DNA of 64,000 nucleotides from positions 14,555,675-14,619,674 of the forward strand of contig NC_087076.1 of NCBI RefSeq assembly GCF_026151205.1, written 5' to 3'. The notes under the pieces were generated by a model. That model saw only the letters and a program-made list of their open reading frames with translations. It was not told where the DNA came from and ran no database searches. Position 1 is the stretch's first letter; every line of letters begins with the position of its first letter. This document shows positions 21,703-36,700 of the stretch, in pieces. The DNA is from Bolinopsis microptera (Eukaryota > Ctenophora > Tentaculata > Lobata > Bolinopsidae). The position numbers were made by a program, and so were the translations under genes.

Positions 21703-24700
21703 AGAACATGCACGACCTGGCTATGAGACAGATAGAAATAGGGGATATTATGGGAGGTTGGGTTATTCTGACAGGAATTTCTGTTATCCTTGTTCTTCTC
21801 AGCTCCTCTATTGTCGTCGTGAGTATATATGTCGTCGTGAGTATATATGTCGTTGTGAGTATATATATATGTCGTCGTGTTGTGTCGTGGTGAGTGTATA
21901 TAATTGCGGGTGTGATTTACCCCGCAAATATTTCCTTTTCTAAATTTGAGATTTTGAAAGAAAATATTCCCTTATCTATACCTAATATCTCTATTTTCCT
22001 ATTCGCACTACATAACACGGACACCCCTCTCTTTTCAGCTCTGTTGCCCAGCTGCTGGGGGGTCAGGATTACCAGAGTTGATTGCGTATCTAAACGGTAC
22101 TAACGTACGGAGAATATTCTCACTTAAAACCTACATTGTTAAATTTATTTCCTGTCTCCTTGCTGTTGGGTCGGGTATGCCTGTGGGACCTGAGGGTCCT
22201 ATGATTGCTTTAGGGTAGGTTCAAATTGTTAGTTATTTGATGAACTATCCGATATAATTTTAATGAATATTGAACATTAATGAAAATTGGGATTCAATTT
22301 CACAGATATATCAAGATGGTCAATGGTGACCAAAAAATATCGGGATTTAATTACTTTTGAGTAATAAAATCGAATTTTTAAAGGTATCAGAACTTAGCGC
22401 TTCTATATCCTCCAGCGGTCTGATAGGCGCAAGTGTTAGCCAGTTCAAGTCTAAAGTGTTAAAGATAGATATCGCCCTGTTCAAGAGGCTCCGTAATTCT
22501 GAAGACAGGTATGTAGTATACGCCTTATCTTATCTCACAATCTGCTTACGCAGTGTGTACAAACAATATTGGTATGTAACTAGATATCAGCACAAGTAAT
22601 TTGATATACTTGCAGCTTGCTACAGAATATTTGACTGTCTTTAGCAGGCTCTGAAGTGTGATTTAGATATACAATATACAATATACAATATACATGATAT
22701 ATAGGATGAGAATTGTATTTAATATATTGGAGAGAGGGTGAGTAAATAACTGTATCTCACTTCCTTACAAGTAAAGTGTTCCTTGATTGATGCCGTGAAA
22801 TGTCAGCAAATGTGAGTTATTGTATAAACCACTGTATCGCTGGCTACATGGTACCATCACTGTTCCAATACACAACAAAGATATCACATTTGTTGTGACT
22901 GTCAGGAGAAACTTCCTCACGGCTGGTGCTGGAGCCGGGGTAAGTGCCGCGTTCGGAGCACCAGTAGGAGGGCTCCTTTTCGCTATGGAGGAAGTGTCTA
23001 GTTTCTGGAGTGACAAGTTAGGCTGGCAGACATTCTTTTGTTGTATGGTTTCAGCGTTCACAGCCGTGAGTCATGTGATCCTAGTTTCAGAATGTGATCT
23101 AACAAGGAATTCATGGTGTACAGATTTTTCTGTGTAAAAATTGTAGCCTCTGCCATTTGACAATCAGAGGCAGTCTCTTAATTGGAACTGTACTGTTAAA
23201 TCGAGTTTTTCAACAAAATTCGTCTTAACAGTCCGCAAAATATCAATAATTTACATGTCTAGTTCTACTAAATATCATTTAACCGAGATCGTTATGTCAA
23301 CTGATTTGTTTAATGATTATGTACAATAAGCAAACATGAGTGGTATCAAAAAGTAAACTAAGCTATTAAAAATTAATAACTATATCACCCTACACCCCTA
23401 CACTTAGGGGTCGCTCACATATTACGTTTTCACTGAGGGGGAAGGATGGAGTTACTAAATGATAACACAAGTGTGATTTTGTAAAACTTACGGGGGGCCG
23501 GGGGGGGGTATAAATTGGCCAAAACATTATAACGTTGTATGTGAACGACCCCTTATTAATACTCTCCAGGACCTGTTCAACTCGGCGTTCGATAAGTTTG
23601 AGTACACGGGCAACTTTGGATTGTTCCAGAAGGACAACTACATAATCTTCCATGTTGAGAACTACATTCCATTAAACCTCCTTGTTTTTATACCCGCTAT
23701 TCTGTTGGGCGGCATTGGGGGTGTTTTAGGAGCAATGTTCACCTTTCTTAACCTCAAAGTTAGTTTCTCATCAAAATGGAATGAGACTGATTGATTAATC
23801 AATCAATCTTTTAGATAATCGTATGTTAATCAAAAAATACGCGCAATTAATTTCTCATGCATTTTAAAACTACATTTTTCGATTTGTGAAACTTTATTTG
23901 TGAAACTTTACCAAAGGTCAATAAAATTAAATTGACTTTATTTTATAAAGTTAGTCGACATAAACGAGCACTGTTTTAACTTTTAAATTAACAATTTCTA
24001 GATCGTACGAGTGAGGAAGATAGTCCAAGACAAGTGTGCTTCAAACCGACACCTCCTTTCCTTTGTAAAGATGTTTGAACCTATCCTGATAATGGCGATA
24101 GTGTCCACTCTGAAGGTTCTAGTTAGCGACCTCTTCCCATGCCACCTACCTCAGTGTTTATTCAACGGGACTAGGTTTGTGTTTTTCTTGCAGTTATATC
24201 ATTCCTGGACTATTCACATATTATTTCAGGACAGCAAGTTTTGGCCGCTTTATTATAAAGCAATAGATGAATGACCATACCGGACAGTTTGTTTTTCGAT
24301 TTTACGGCAACTTGGTAATAGCCCCACGGTCGGCACACGGTCCATGCAGATTTATCACCTCCCTCCATACCCCCCCCCCCCCTGTATAACCAGAATATAA
24401 TGAGATAAGACACAAGTTCACGGCTACATCAGGTTATCAATGGTAACACTCCAAAATATATTGTATAGCATTGTATATAGAATTGTGAAATGGTGCCCAC
24501 AATACTCTATTGAATAATCACATCACTTGGAGTGCTAATCGCTCTCTATACAAACATTGTAAACATTTTAATTTCAACATCTTATAATACAAAAGAGGGT
24601 AACCACACTCTATAATATAAAGAAAGGGTAAGATAGGTATAGAAAACAAGGTACCTACTAAGCAGATCTAGACATAGGAACAATATAGCACGCTTATGTG

Positions 24701-27700
24701 AGGGGTAAAGGAGGGGTGTCATTCAGTTATTGCCGTTCTCCATTTGCTACACGTTGTATACCTCTCGTGCACGCGAAGCGTGCACGCCGGTCGGCCGGCC
24801 GCGCGCGCTTCGCGCGCGCTCAAAAGGGGTTACAGCGTGTGTCAATTCTCCATAACATCGTGTGCCGACCGTGCGTCGGGTCATTATCAAGTTGCCAAAG
24901 TTCTTGTTCAATCTCAAGATAATAAGGAGTTAACCTCAATACGGTTAACATTTTCAATCGTTCCGTTCCATAGCTAATATTCATGGAAGTGCTTCGTCTA
25001 TCTCTCACTACACAAATCCTTACTACCCAAATTCTCACTACACAAATTTGAATAAATCCAAATCAAAATAAATAAATAGACATTTTAAATAAATAGACGC
25101 TTTTTGTCTCAAGTAGATCGTTTATCGCGACCTCTGTCATACCATGTAAGTATCCGCACCGGTACACACTACAACTTGTAGTTACCTTCACAGGATACAA
25201 GATCTCAACCAATGAAATGACGTCACGTAATAGATCTCAGCCAATGACCTGTATATATTTCAGTCCAGAGTGTCTGGGACACGGGGGAGGTGAACTGTTT
25301 CACACGGAACTGACAGTAGAGACGTTCACTTGTAAACACGAGGACACGGTTACTGTCAATGGGACAGAGTATTTTAATGGGACTTACAACGCATTTGCTA
25401 CCATCTTCTTTTCCTCTGGTCAGTTTAATTTCATAGATTCATAACTGTAGCTTTATTTAAAGTTTAGATATAGAATATAGACGCTTAAATATAAACGTTA
25501 TACAGTGAAAATATATTATACACCGATGAGTTCAAACGACTATAATGCGTCAAATCGGGGTCGTCGAAAAAACTAAATATTCAGACCCTGTAAACTTCAA
25601 CCAGTAGCCAAATCAGTAAATACAATAGAGGTTGTATGGGATCACGCGATCTTCCAGTTTTCTTGATCAGGCTCTTCCATAACTTCTTTCTTTACTGACC
25701 AATATTCAAGTTCGTGATTAACATCTGAGAGTTGGAAGCATTTTTATGATTCTGAAGATTGTTGAGTACTTCAAAGTGTAGATTTTACTTCAAGAGTATT
25801 GCGAGACAGGGTGTTGTGGCTCCCCAGGGATACTCTACTTTTAGACGATCCCATCTTGCTGACATTAGATCCCATCCTGAGGCTGCTGGAATTCATGTTG
25901 ACATATTTGTTGCGAACTATAATCCTACTCGGGTCTTCAGCCACAACTTTCAGCCATTTCACGAACTGAGACATCCGTAACAGATAGAGACACGGATTGG
26001 CAGCGGAATTCAGGAGAGGAAGAAGAAACTGAGCAACAAGATGAGCGTTGTAAGGAAAACTTGAATTTTCAAGTATTCGAGGGACAGGTCGGAACATGGT
26101 GACGAAGTAGAGAGCCTGCAGGAGGAAACAGGGCAGATAGCACACCAAGAACAGGGCCGTGAAGAGTGCTATCGTGATGGAGACCCTCTTGAACTTCTTC
26201 TCATTTTTACTGTTAATATGAGTGTACTGCGTAGCTTTCCTCCTCATCAGAACGACAGTGCTGGTAAGGAAACTAGCAAATACCAGGAGACAAGGTAGGA
26301 TAAGTTCCAGTTGCAGGAGGATGGAGTAGAGACGAGCTGATGTGGAGTACTCCTCCTTGGAACCCTCCTCCTTTGACTGAATTGCTGCTAGTTCACAGAG
26401 AGATAGGTATTTATAGTAGTGATCTTCGACCCATTTAAAGGAGAGGAAGACAATGTCAATAGTTAGGAGCAGGGCTGTGTAACCCACCACTCCCCATAAC
26501 ATCTTGTTGGCGTAATGTTTGATATGTTTCATGGGGTAGACAATAGAGATGGTGCGTGTCACACTTAGCAGTACGACTATCAGCATTGATACCCTGAAAA
26601 CCAGGTAGTAGAATACCGGCCACGTGATGCACACCAAGGAGTGCTCAAATAAAACTGGGGATCTGGAGCTGAGCAGGGAGGTGATAACGGGGAACGCTGC
26701 TGCTGAGGTCAGAGCATCGCACACCGTTATGATAGAGTAAAAAGAGTAGTGAAGAGACTTGCGTTGTCCCTGTCTGAAGTAGAGAGCTGATAGATGTTCC
26801 CAACACTCCTACTACACTTAACAGAATCGCTGCTGAACCCATTATAGTATCTATATTTGGGGAATATGTGTCTGGATAGTTTGTGGAGTGGTAGTACTCT
26901 ATATTGTTGTCGGAGTTGTTTTCGGGAAGGAGGAAAGGTCTTAGAGTTTCTATGGGAACAACAAAAGCTCCTATACCTTCTTCGGGAGTTGTGTTGTATG
27001 GATGCGTAACGTTGACAGTCATGTTCTGGGGGAGTTTCTATATTTAGTTTGTTTAAACATACGAAAAGAACAACATCAACTTTGTACATCTTAGTTGCCG
27101 AGAACAACAATAAAGAAATTTTCTTATGTAATGAACATTACTCAGTTATTCACTGAAAAGACTGTAAGTTAAAACTTTCAAACTACATCTTTGAAAACAG
27201 GCTTTTAGGTTCGCCTCTGAACCGAGAGCAAACAACTAAAATATCCAAACTTTGTACTTTGTACTTGGCACTGTAGTGAAGTTCCACTCTAGAAACAAGT
27301 TCTCCTTAATCTTCTACTTAAAACTTAAAAGTCGTGGAAAGAGTGCCACAACTTCTCTGGGAACAATAAAGGCAGCGACAAGGGCCGGCAACAGAACAAA
27401 GAAGTTCAGGAACAAGCACTCAAATGTTACAAGAACTTAATTCTGTATAAATATCTCCGGGATTTCGACGCGGGATCATATTATCACTCAGCCCGGCCCG
27501 CTGTTAGATAAACATCTCAAGGTGATATCATCCCGCCCCGGAAATTTGTATAAACCCGGCCCGCTTTTTAGTCGTAACTGATGTTTATCATTCAATTCTC
27601 CGACTTACAATAATCAATGATACTGCTGATTAGAACTCGATAATAGTAGAACAGTTAGACGCGCGATCACGTGGGCGCGTCACGTGCGTACCACGTGCCA

Positions 27701-30700
27701 CCAATAGCATACGCCGAGTCTATACCACGTGACACGAAAGCGCACCACGTGATATGAAACATCGTAACCGTCCACTTCTTTTACACGCAAATTCCTGGGA
27801 ACGTTGCCAAAGCAGCTAATTCTTGGAATTTCTCCAACGCGTGGCGTGAGAAGTTGGCGACTAGCCAGCTACCCTTGTCCGTGCCCTAAAAATAGTATTG
27901 TTTTGCTTGCTCTCCTTCCAGCTCTTGTTCCTGCTAACGTTCAAGCTATTGCTCCACTATGACAGATCGGTTTGACATTCAGATTGATGAACTGCTTTCC
28001 AATCGTGTTCCGGACAGTACAGTTAGAGTCAACAACTGGGCTCTAAACAAATTTAATTCTTGGCTTCAGTCATCCAGATTTGCTCGTGACTTCAATGACT
28101 TTGACCAAATTCCTGTTCAACGACTCAACTACATTTTAGAGTGCTTTCTTGTTTCTGTTGGATTTGACTTGAAGATGAAGACTATGTATTCTGTATAAAT
28201 CCCTTGTCGAAATCGCCGGAGATAATTATAATCCATAAACACTTCACGCTCAGGGCTAAATAAATGTAATCCCTCAGCTGGCGCTTCGGGATTACATATT
28301 AACACAAAACTCGTGCGCTACGCGCACTCGTATGTGTTTATCAGATCATCCCGCTAGCGCGGGATGATCTGTTATATAAACCCTTTGCGTGGCGGGTTTA
28401 TGTTATTAGAAATACGGTCCCAGTTAAACGTGTAGAGGAAGACTAACCAAACAGCAACTACAGAGCACAGCTAGAATGATCACATTATCTTTTAATCTCA
28501 GCAGCTCCCCGGTCCCCGGAGGAAGTGAATTTGTCTCCTGGCTGGCCAGTGACGCAGCACTCAACCTCTCATTAGGTCGTTAGTGTGACTGATGTAATTG
28601 TTATAGTTACGATTTTAGAGCGTACTTTTGGGTGGTCCTCGTCCCTTAAACGATTTGTGACCTTATAAGGTTTGTATAGGTGTTCACACCCGTGATCTTG
28701 ATTTCAAATTGTCATGACTAAATCTCCGAACTACCATGATGCATGAATCAATTAGGATACGTCACGAGTCCCTGATACGTTACCAGATTTTCGTGCTTAA
28801 TTGTATTGCAGTCATTACGCAATCAGGAGGTGCACATAATCAATAATAATATGTTACCTTACTCATGATAACACATACATTATATTATATTATACTAATT
28901 TGATTTAAAATACATATTACGACCCAGATTTCTATCTAATCACGTTTGAAAAGCTCTGTCACTGAGTTGCAGTAATAACCTGATCGTGCGCTCTGCGCAA
29001 GGAGGGCACTACATATTTAGCTATTGTTTCAGCTTGATCTGATTCCTTCATTAATACAGTCTGTTGAACATCTGTTGTTACCTTACTCAAAAAATAAATT
29101 GGTCTGCGGCCTCTGAAATTAATGTTATGATAAGAAGGAGCCGTGTCATGATGATAGAGATATTATTTTGTAGTTTTCAATCTTGATACCCTTCTCGCCT
29201 CCAATTACCGATAAGAACCGCTTTGCGTAAGATTCGGAATAATAGTTATCGGTGTCCAAAACTATACTATTTATTACCTTGCTCCAGAGCAAAAAATTGG
29301 TAATAGATCCAGGAGACCTGTGTTCCACGTGTGCACTGTAGTGACCTGTACTTATCATCAATATCAACGTACGAGGTCAGCTATCATTGCTGCTATAAAG
29401 TTGAAAATAAGCTGGGTTTCAGGTTTGGCTGACATCACACAGTCGCCAGTTATCCACGTGAACATACTAAGGACTGACTATTTCAGTTACTACTTATCAG
29501 CTGCTCTGGAAGCACGTGACTATATTTTCTGTGTAACTAATAATTTTAGACTCCTCCCTGTACATGATAAGGTCGGAAATTTATTCCAAGATCAGCACCT
29601 GTGGCCACGTTATAATTAAATTCAACGTCATTTGCTCGATGGTTTTCAATGCTGCTCAGCCTCCTTCAAGTAGCATTCAGCTGGGTGGGTTGCTGAGATA
29701 AGACTCACTAGAGCGTTAGCCCTGTTTTATGTGCTCTTCCTCAGTATGGTTCTGACTTCCGAGTTCTGACTACTGGTATACGTATATATTGCGAATTGGT
29801 TTAGTGTATTTATATAATAGTATTTAAAATGATGATGTCATAAAATAAATAATAACACCTGTAATCCTTATTTTTAACGACCTAGAAAGTTATGGCAATC
29901 TTTGGAAAAGCTGGGATTAAAGTTTCGAATGGGACTTATTTCTTGAGGGACGGCAACAACTGGGATGACTTCCTGAACTACTTCTTCGCCATACTGTTCA
30001 TCTTCTGCTTTCTTATCGGGATTTTCCTCAACCCCTTCATCATCGCTTACCACTCAAAACAAAAGAAAACATTTGCCACATTTCTGTTTCTGCTCGTTAG
30101 CTTGATAGATCAGCTCAAAAGTCTCTACTTCCCTTTGGTTCTCATCCCAAAACTTCTTTCACCCTTGAGCGACACGGACTACTATTATATCATGCCGGTC
30201 AAGGACCTCAGCTCTATCCATTGGACTGCGCATTCTAACAACTTCATGGTATCTTTGAACAAGTTTGAGATGTTGCTATTGGTTGTACCTTGTGTTTCTA
30301 GATACTTAGGTATAGTGCGTCCTTTATCTTCAGCCATAAAACGGAATTTAGTCTTCTCTGCAGTTCTTGTTTTCCTCTTTTTGTATTCCTTCTTGATGCG
30401 TATACCGGATTATTTTCAACAGACTTTTGGATACATGAGAATCACTGGCTTAGTATTTGTTTCAGAGGATTTATCTTACATTACAAATTATGTCTATCCT
30501 ATGATGTACATCAACAGTGGTTTGACCTGCCTATTCATATTGCTTGGTGGATCTTTCATTATTCTGACCATTGTTTATCTAAAGAACTCTGACACTGCTT
30601 CATCAACAGCTTCGAGTAGAAATATTCGACGAGGAATCATTTCTCTGATTGTGATGAATATCTTTAATGTTTTTGTCCTTCTATCAGCCGTTGGACAAAA

Positions 30701-33700
30701 CATTGGGAGCCGATTAACAGAAGAATCTGGATGGAAATATTACTCAACAAGTTTGGATTTTATTCTCTTTCTAGACATTTATGGGACCCCGTTGATCCAA
30801 TCTGCCTTTAACTCGCTCTCGTTTCTATTCATCTGCAGCGCATTTAGAGCTTTTGTCAAGAAGTTGGTGTATCAAAGCAAAGTGGGCACTAACACTGATT
30901 TGGTGACACATGTAACTGATCAACACACAACTGCTCTGTGAAGATTCAGCAGCCTCAAATGGAAGTGTCACAATGACTGTCAAGACTACAATGTGCATTT
31001 TACAAAAATGTGCAATTACAAAAAGAAGTTTGTTATCTGACTTTTATCTGATATATTTCTGATCTGAAGTATTAACCCCTCCTGATGAGATCGCTTATTT
31101 TATCATACATACTAGTGGTATTGTAGATTGATAATTGATTATATATACAGTAGTTGAACTTTGTTTATTTAGAAAATGATCAAATTTCACCCTCTCTACG
31201 TGTAGATGCTAGAAGGGTAATTACAAAGTCATTTTTCTTGTTATTGATAGAAATTACTATAGAGAATTTCAGCTGTGTGAATTTCATGATGATACAAATG
31301 CTGAAAAATGGCATATCTCAGCATTCACGAGATACTATCGGAATTTCCATCACCTGTTTATGATTATGATTGCTTACCACTGAAAACAAAACAAAAAATT
31401 TGCTACAATTCTGCTCAGCTGAGAAACACTTTCTGCAGACATTAGACACTTACTTCTTGATGACCCTTCCCATCTGATAAAACTGTACCAGCTCCAAACT
31501 CCAAAATGGGTTGACATTCTCACATTCCAGCTGCTGAGATGGCTAAATCCGCTAACTACCTCACATTCTCTTCTGGTGTTAATGAGATGTAATGAATCCT
31601 GAACTACTTCTTTTGCTAGATTATTTTCAGCAACCCTTGGTTTACATCAGATCCGCCCAAACATTCTTTCCATATAATGAAACTTACACTATATATATAC
31701 TAGAGAAATTAACTTACCCTTAATGTACGCTCGAGGTGACTTAGGCTGCTTGTCCGGCGAGTGTTTTAGTGTTCTTACTGTTCGTTATCTGAGAAACTCT
31801 GACACCGCCTCATCCGAAGTATCCAGTCGAAATATTCGCAAAGGAATCGTGTTTATGATCGCGATGACGATTTTTAATGATTTCGTTCTTATATCAGTCG
31901 TAAGCTTTAGTTTTACAATATTCGCGTTGGATAATTCTGGTTGGAAGATGTCCCATACAGGGACTGACTTTATTCAATTCTCTGCAATTTAAGGAATCCC
32001 ATTGATTCAATCTGCATTTAATTCCTTGTCGTTTCTTATCATCTGCAGCGCATTTAGATATTTTGTGAGAAACTTGGTGTGTAAAGACAGGGTCGCCAAT
32101 ATTTCAGTAAGAACGGAACAATCTACTACAGTACAAACTGCTCTCTGAAACACCTGCAGACAATCTTCATACAAACACTCGACCAATTGCCAAGGTTTAG
32201 GACAAGCCAAATTGCTACCGGTTATTGGATTTAGCCTTTAAGCATCTCTTAGGAGGATAATGTCAAACTGTTTGGTATCCTTCAACCTTCTTATCTATGA
32301 AAGATTCTCACCTCATGCAATGTTGCTCTAACTTGAAGATCTCTGATGATTCTTGATTAATCACGAAGGAATGACAAACTATTTGGAAAAACTTATTCCA
32401 CTGTGCGCTGATTTATTTATCACTAGAAACCCACTGGTCGAAATGTAGCTATATTTGACGAATTTTAAATGCAATATATTTTTGTAATTTCTTTACGTCA
32501 TATCACACCGATATAAACTGCATGCAGTTTTATTCGATAAAAAATTACTTATTATTCCCAAATTGATACTATTTGCCGCGTCCACAAATATCGATCACAC
32601 CCAAAGTAACGAACGTCGAACAGCTGTAACATCAGCGGAATATGAAATAATCATGACGGATCATAAAGCGACAAGAAGCGCGGAAACTGGCAAGCGACCC
32701 TCAAAGCCCCCACCATAGTTCTAACTTTCAACCATGGTTTTACTGTGTTAATCTTCCTCGACTATAGTGACTTTTTGTTTATCATTTTGAAGCAGGTTTG
32801 ATCATGAAACCTTGAATATCCTAGACAAAATGTGTCCCAACTCGAGTGACAAAGTGATGACAAAGTAATGACAAAGTAGTTATGGTACAACCCCGAACTG
32901 TAACTCAAACAGTTCCGGTCATAGATAATTGAGCATCTCGAAGTCACGTGCCTCAAAATGACGCGCGAGCGATAAAAGCATATTCGAAAGAAGGGCGAAA
33001 ATAAGTGTCACTCTAGATGTATGTGTTATACGTTAAATACCTACGCATCCAATACTTGTCAAGATTGTCGTGCAATGTCTCTCCCCATTTAACTTTCTGA
33101 GTGACACAGGACACTTGATGACTTTTGGGTAGGTGGAGTTTTAAAACACTACACTCAGAAACTGGGATTTGTATAAACTGGGATTTGTATAGCCCCCATA
33201 TAATTTTAGTTACCCTATCAACCTTGTAGTTATAAACAAGGATCAGGGATGAAATAATTAAGAACTGCGCTTTAGACGGTTGTTTATGTTCTAGTTACAG
33301 GTACCCTGGCATTCTGGCTCATTATAATGTATCCGATCTTCATGAGGTGGATTGTACTCACAACTGTAAACAGAAGCGGAAGTCGGAACTATGACTCTCA
33401 GTTATCTTGAAATAGTCACCCGGCAATGTTTGATCTTTGCTGGACGTGTGAAAGCGATGTGTATCGTGATTTATGTTCCAACTGCATTGTTAATGGCGGT
33501 TTACACTGTAAAAATATATTTCATTTGCAAAAGGGTGATGTAGGAATTACATGATATATTTGAACAGCCCTTGACAGGAATTTGCTTTACAAGATCGTCA
33601 TAATTCGTAATCCTAACACTTTGTACTCAGGAGAAGAAGCGATACACCACCTGTTCTCGCGGCAGACTCACAACGAGATACCGCCTCTCCCTCTAGCAAT

Positions 33701-36700
33701 AGCGCTCCTTCTTTACTTTCCTCTAGCTTGCTGGACTGCTGGAACCAGCATTGCTTCCGGGCTAGTTGTGCCAATGTTGTGAGTACTGACAACTGTATAT
33801 TATACTGATATTTACTGTTATTTTTTATTGAGTTGAACGATTAACAACTATAATTCTGGTTGCAATTGTTTAACTTTTCCGTAGATACAGATGGTATTTT
33901 CTAGATAAATCACGTGATCTTTATTTCTACAACTTTCGACCTTTATCTTACAAACACCCAGGTTGATTGGAGGATTATTTGGACGACTGGTAGGCTGTCT
34001 GGCAATTCTGATATTCGGAGTAAAAACAACTCCCTTCTGGGCATGGCTCGACCCTGGAGCCTTCGCTCTTATCGGGGCTGCTTCCTTCTTTGGTGGAGTG
34101 TCCCGACTAACCATGTCACTGGCTGTTATTCTGGTACTGTTGCACGTTTAATATTTATAACATTATGTGGCAATATTTGTGTTGATGTAAATATCGATAT
34201 AGCTATATATATGGCCGCTATCCTCAACATATCATCTTAGTCCTGCATTTCTGATCGATAATCATATGATTCAAGATTTTAATCACGATATCTTACCTAA
34301 ATCAACTCTAACTTCACCTTGATTACGTCACTGATCTACGACGATGTTGATTCAACCACATCAGATGGAGATGACGAATGATATCCAGTTTCTCCTGCCG
34401 ATCATGGTAACGATAATGGTCAGCAAGTGGGTGGGTGACCTCCTGACTCACTCATTCTACCACGCTTTGCTAGAGGTAGGGCGGCTCAAGGTTATGTTAC
34501 ACACTAAACCGCTATGAGCGGTACTCTGTTAATGTCTATTGTACTCTTACCGCCGTAATCAAGTGAGGATAGATTCGAGATTAAAACAAAGCTTACACAA
34601 ACTCCTCCAATACGGGCAGTTTAGTTATCACAGTTAATCCCGGCGAGTGAGGTGAGCTATCCATTCGCTTTTACAACTTTATTTTAGCACGTACTTTCAA
34701 CTGGTTTGTAGTATTAGTCTCGCCCTGTTGCTTAAAGACCAAACTTGTAGCGCAGTATGAAGCTTACATTCGCTATCCTATTTCTCCTGACGGCAGCGCT
34801 TCTTGTCACGGCAGAATTTGTTGAAGATGAGGAAGAGTTGGATTTAGAGCTACGTGGAAGAAGAAAGAATAGAAAGAAGGGAGGGAAGGGAGTAGAGGGG
34901 GGAAATGGAGGAAAGGGAGGGAAGGGAAAGGGAGGGAAGGGAAAGGGAGGAAAGGGAGGAAAGGGAGGGAAGGGAGGGAAGGGAAAGGGAGGAAAGGGAG
35001 GAAACGGAGGAAACGGAGCAAACGGGGCAAACGGAGGAAACGAAGGAAACGAAGGAAACGGAGGAAACGGAGGAAACACAGTCGACATGGTATGTGGCAA
35101 AAGGAAGATAGAACAATCGACTTCTTTTAACCGGATCGTTGGAGGGACTGCCGCTAGAAATGGCAAGTTTCCTTGGCAGGTGCTTATCCTCGCCAATGGT
35201 CGCCAACACTGTGGTGGTACGATTATTGATGAGAATACCATCGTTACTGCCGCACATTGTGTAGCCAGCGGCAACTGCTACTCTGCACCGTCTCAAGCTC
35301 GGTTCCTGGAGATCCTGGAGGAGACAGACGCGGACCATATCGAGAAAATAAAGTTCCTGAAACCCTGCAAGTACACCAGTGTAGGCACGTTCGAAGTTTA
35401 TGCCGGTATCAGCACTACTGTTGAATCGAAAAAAGATTGGAAAGATAAGCAAAGCAGAACAGTTGACAAGATATTTGTTAATGAAAAGTACATTACCTTC
35501 TTGAAGACGAAAGCTCAAGCCCTACACAACGATATAGCAGTGCTCAAACTCTCGGAGCCCCTCCAATGGAGTGACGCAGTACGTCCTGCGTGTCTCCCTG
35601 AAGCGAACTTCGAAATGCCAGAAAAACAGCAACTCGTTGTAACTGGATTTGGGCTTACGTACGAAGGATCTGGTGTTCCATCAGATAAGCTCATGGAAGC
35701 AAAAGTCAGGTTATTCACAGATGATGAATGCGATGAGTTCTACGACGATGTCATCTCACAAGGAATGTTCTGTGCAGGTGACAGTAAAGGTCAGGTGGAT
35801 GCCTGTTCAGGTGACAGTGGAGGTCCCATTGGTATCGACGATTTGAGTGTGAACAAGTTCACTTTAACAGGGATCGTGAGTTGGGGTGTGGGATGTGGTC
35901 GTGCAGGTAAACCCGGCGTCTACACGGAGGTTAGCAATTTCCTGGACTTCATCGACAGTGCAAAGAAGGGTGAAATATCCCCTGTTTCTGAGGCATAAGT
36001 GCCAGAAATTCTAAGAAGCTCGAGGGATGATCTCTATACTTTGATAGTTTATTCTTCTTCGAATCAATTAAGCATAGACACGAAGACTTAAGATATTAGT
36101 TTTAAAGCTCTAATTTGATTGAATCACTTTTTGGGGGATTGTATCAGTATAATGTTAGTTTCTTTTCGTTTTGATAAGGTGAATATATAGATATATGTTT
36201 AATAATTACTATAGATATAGTATTGCTGAAAGATTATTTTTTGAATATGGAGTCTTAAATGCATTCGAAAGAAACATTGACTGTTACTCCTACTGAATTA
36301 CCCCAATCGCCAACATCTAAACACTAAGGTTTATAAATAATGAAACACTGTGTGGAAAGTCGTACCCACATGCAACCTATAACGAGCTTTTTTAACTGAG
36401 CACTGAGGAGTCTTTTCACTCCTTCGGTCACTAATTCACTCGAAGGATTTCAATCTTTCCGGACAGTAGCTGGATTGACTAATTGTGATGTATCGCTTCT
36501 GTCCTTAGGAAAGTCTTCTCTCAAGCTGCCTTTTCTGCACTGATAGTTTTGGTAGAAACTTGTGTCCTGTGGCCGCTAAAATTTAATTTGTGTCAAGCAC
36601 AAAAATGGCTTTCATAAGTTGTCACTTTTGTGGCAGTCCTCAAGTACAAGGACGGCAAGCTATAGGGTTATTCCGACTCTGGCAGTCCAGGGTTTATTTA

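Larger units (their letters stand above)
27441..28240. mobile_element. Inverted-repeat element carrying a Crypton-like fragment
   Basis: The left end (27449-27477, ATCTCCGGGATTTCGACG) matches the reverse complement of the right end (28203-28235, ATCTCCGGCGATTTCGAC). A 12-bp direct repeat TTCTGTATAAAT precedes both (27441 and 28189). Inside are a CACGTG cluster and a short Crypton-like frame. The boundaries are approximate. Confidence 0.45.

Noticed and set aside
34732-35518. Pro/Phe- and Ser-rich minus frames opposite the protease
   Set aside because: Antisense of the Gly/Lys repeat; no signal or domain.
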